Assembly: GCA_004525355.1 (NCBI GenBank) | Contig: SPCK01000100.1 | Span: forward strand, 1 to 7,309 | DNA from: Spirochaetales bacterium | Lineage (GTDB): Bacteria > Spirochaetota > Spirochaetia > Treponematales > UBA12059 | Direction: 5' to 3' | Length of the DNA: 7,309 bases | Shown: positions 6,172 through 7,309 of the stretch, in pieces | Layout of the letters: every line of letters begins with the position of its first letter | How positions within the stretch are numbered: the stretch's first letter is position 1 | The notes under the pieces: model-generated | The model's database searches: none | Told to the model about the DNA's origin: nothing | The model's input: only the letters and a program-made list of their open reading frames with translations | Position numbers and translations under genes: made by a program

Positions 6172-6205
6172 AAAAACTGAATTTCTTGATTTTCTTCAGG
6201 TTTTT
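6172..6205. terminator. AT-rich bidirectional terminator-like palindrome
   Basis: AAAAACTGAA and TTCAGGTTTTT pair as five plus five base pairs with one bulged G, around a loop of 13 bases. On the plus strand the stem ends in five Ts; on the minus strand the last stem pairs run into six Ts. The GC content of the stem is low, so it would be a weak terminator. TATCAT at 6205-6210 could alternatively be a -10 for the patatin gene. Confidence 0.35.
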
Positions 6206-6278
6206 ATCATTTCAATGTGCTGTTGTCGGAAACTCTTGGGAAAATCGATCCGCCATTCCGACGGGCAGGTCCGAATCA

Positions 6279-6293
6279 ATGGATACTATCCAT
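6279..6293. repeat. Perfect 15-base inverted repeat before the patatin gene
   Basis: ATGGATA and TATCCAT flank a single C, eight bases before the Shine-Dalgarno tract that begins at 6301. It could be a dimer-binding operator or, in RNA, a six-base-pair hairpin with a triloop next to the ribosome binding site. No other copy was seen in the window. Confidence 0.4.
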
Positions 6294-6315
6294 GCCGTGT
6301 GAGGAGGAGCTTGAA

Positions 6316-7309
6316 ATGAAAAATAACGGGGTGATCACGGTTTTTGTTGGCTTGTATCTGTTGTCTGGCTCCTGTGCGAACAGGGATAGCGGAGAACAAT
6401 CAGTATCCGGCAGTCAAGATACCAGACAGGGTGTCGCCATCCTGATTACCGGCGCAGCGGCGCGAATCTCCCAGGAGGCGGCATTGCTTGAAGAACTTGA
6501 CGCAAGAAAGCTCCTAAAGGATGTCGTATTCATCGCGGGCGTCAGTTCAGGTGCCTTGAACGCTGTCGCGCTCAATGGCGTGCTCAGCGGGAAGATAGCC
6601 TGGGAAGATTATAGGAAGATATTGTTCCGGTTGAAGGACTCAGACATTTTCATACAGAATGGAGCGGTATTGCCGGTAAACACGGAGCCGGCCCGGGCGC
6701 TGTTCCGGCATGTTGCGGTTGATTTGCTGGGATATGAGCATATCGGTGACCTGCCGATAACGACAGCACTATCCATTACCCGGATGAAGGATCTCGGGTT
6801 TGAAAAAACCGCGTATCGCATGAGCAGCAGGCGTATCAACGCCGAAACCGATACGACACTGGACCTGGTAGACATCCTGATGGCTTCATCCGCCTTTCCC
6901 TTGGTTTTCCCGATTGCCAGGATACAGCGAGCGACCACGATCCCCGATGTCGGATACGTCGATGGAGGGTTCAGCGAAGACAACGTTCCCTACCGGGCGC
7001 TGCTCGAGTTCGAGGCGTACAGGGGCGTCGGCGTTGAACGGGTGTATATCGTCAGCAGGAACAACGGAGGCGTTCCGGAGATCAGCGAGGAGCTGAAGCG
7101 ATTCGGAATAAATGACCATGGGGTATTTGATCGGCTCGGGGTCAATTTCGATTCCATCACGAACAGGAAAATGACCGAGAGCCTGGAAAAATTCACAAAG
7201 GACGCGCCTGAATTGGCATCGCGGACGTTCGTCTGGAAACCGGACTTTGCCAAGGATTTTCCCCTGTTCAGCTTCGACACCATGCAGACGCAATATGACC
7301 TTACCGTGC
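6316..7309 (+). CDS. Patatin-like phospholipase, probable lipoprotein (3' end beyond window)
   Basis: The frame is open from the ATG at 6316 to the right edge (331 codons, no stop). GAGGAGGAG (6301-6309), about eight bases upstream, firmly fixes the start. Seen: a hydrophobic signal (about 6-18) ending LSGSC, a relaxed lipobox that would lipidate Cys20, then a polar Ser/Gln-rich tether (21-38). The patatin domain has the nucleophile elbow GVSSG (75-79) with Ser77. The ASSAFPLVFP motif is at 190-199 and the catalytic Asp is in VDGGF (Asp216 of the Ser-Asp dyad). Such enzymes hydrolyse acyl esters of phospholipids. The Gly-rich oxyanion-hole motif, usually GGGxRG, appears as ITGAAARI (44-51), so the Arg is kept but most glycines are not. 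A surface or periplasmic location is inferred from the signal. It may act on the cell's own envelope or on foreign membranes. It diverges from panB and looks somewhat less GC-rich than the left part of the window. Confidence 0.92.
   Translation, partial: MKNNGVITVFVGLYLLSGSCANRDSGEQSVSGSQDTRQGVAILITGAAARISQEAALLEELDARKLLKDVVFIAGVSSGALNAVALNGVLSGKIAWEDYRKILFRLKDSDIFIQNGAVLPVNTEPARALFRHVAVDLLGYEHIGDLPITTALSITRMKDLGFEKTAYRMSSRRINAETDTTLDLVDILMASSAFPLVFPIARIQRATTIPDVGYVDGGFSEDNVPYRALLEFEAYRGVGVERVYIVSRNNGGVPEISEELKRFGINDHGVFDRLGVNFDSITNRKMTESLEKFTKDAPELASRTFVWKPDFAKDFPLFSFDTMQTQYDLTV

Larger units (their letters stand above)
5956..6315. other. Divergent intergenic region between panB and the patatin gene
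   Basis: These 360 bases carry promoter candidates on both strands, three hairpins and an inverted repeat, each listed separately. No protein gene is supported here; the minus-strand reading frame at 5865-6092 overlaps panB in another frame and lacks a recognisable product. The stretch from about 6151 to 6250 is clearly AT-richer than the flanking genes. The structured plus-strand span 6026-6205 could be a long leader or a small RNA. Confidence 0.6.

Noticed and set aside
6609..7293. Minus-strand reading frames of 124, 135 and 97 residues
   Set aside because: They are antisense to the patatin gene, which carries the catalytic motifs and a strong ribosome binding site.

Overview
The window is a chromosomal segment of a moderately GC-rich Gram-negative-type bacterium with seven protein genes. 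Two of them run off the window edges. The best guess for the source is a spirochaete or a relative. This rests on overall flavour: lipoproteins with loosely matching lipoboxes, a divergent PanB, and several secreted proteins of unknown family. No rRNA, tRNA, transposase, integrase, phage gene or CRISPR array is visible, so nothing marks the region as mobile.

Region 1 (about 1-2434, minus strand) looks like a three-gene envelope-signalling operon read right to left. It starts with a four-helix membrane protein of unknown family that has a signal peptide (2368-1640). A small secreted protein resembling DUF4390 follows (1627-1112). Last is a sensor histidine kinase (1105 to the left edge, 3' end missing). 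Intergenic gaps are 12 and 6 bases, and a plausible promoter lies at 2434-2407. DUF4390 proteins next to NtrY-like kinases are a known proteobacterial arrangement; a response-regulator gene just beyond the left edge would fit.

Region 2 (2369-3801) holds a 338-base divergent intergenic region and a plus-strand gene for an exported NlpC/P60 cell-wall peptidase with an extra C-terminal beta-rich domain (2707-3660). A convergent gap with a hairpin follows.

Region 3 (3802-6040, minus strand) is a two-gene operon. It consists of panB (5955-5086), for ketopantoate hydroxymethyltransferase, and a 421-residue soluble protein of no family I recognise (5067-3802). The canonical partners panC, panD and panE are absent here. 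The PanB has unusual residues in one normally conserved loop, so the pair is the most interesting coding feature.

Region 4 (5956-7309) begins with a 360-base divergent intergenic region rich in signals. These are a -10 element readable on both strands, a GC-rich stem-loop, an AT-rich bidirectional terminator-like palindrome, and a short inverted repeat just before a strong ribosome binding site. It leads into a plus-strand gene for a patatin-like phospholipase, probably a lipoprotein, cut by the right edge. The layout allows either a long structured leader for the patatin mRNA or a small RNA of about 180 nucleotides.
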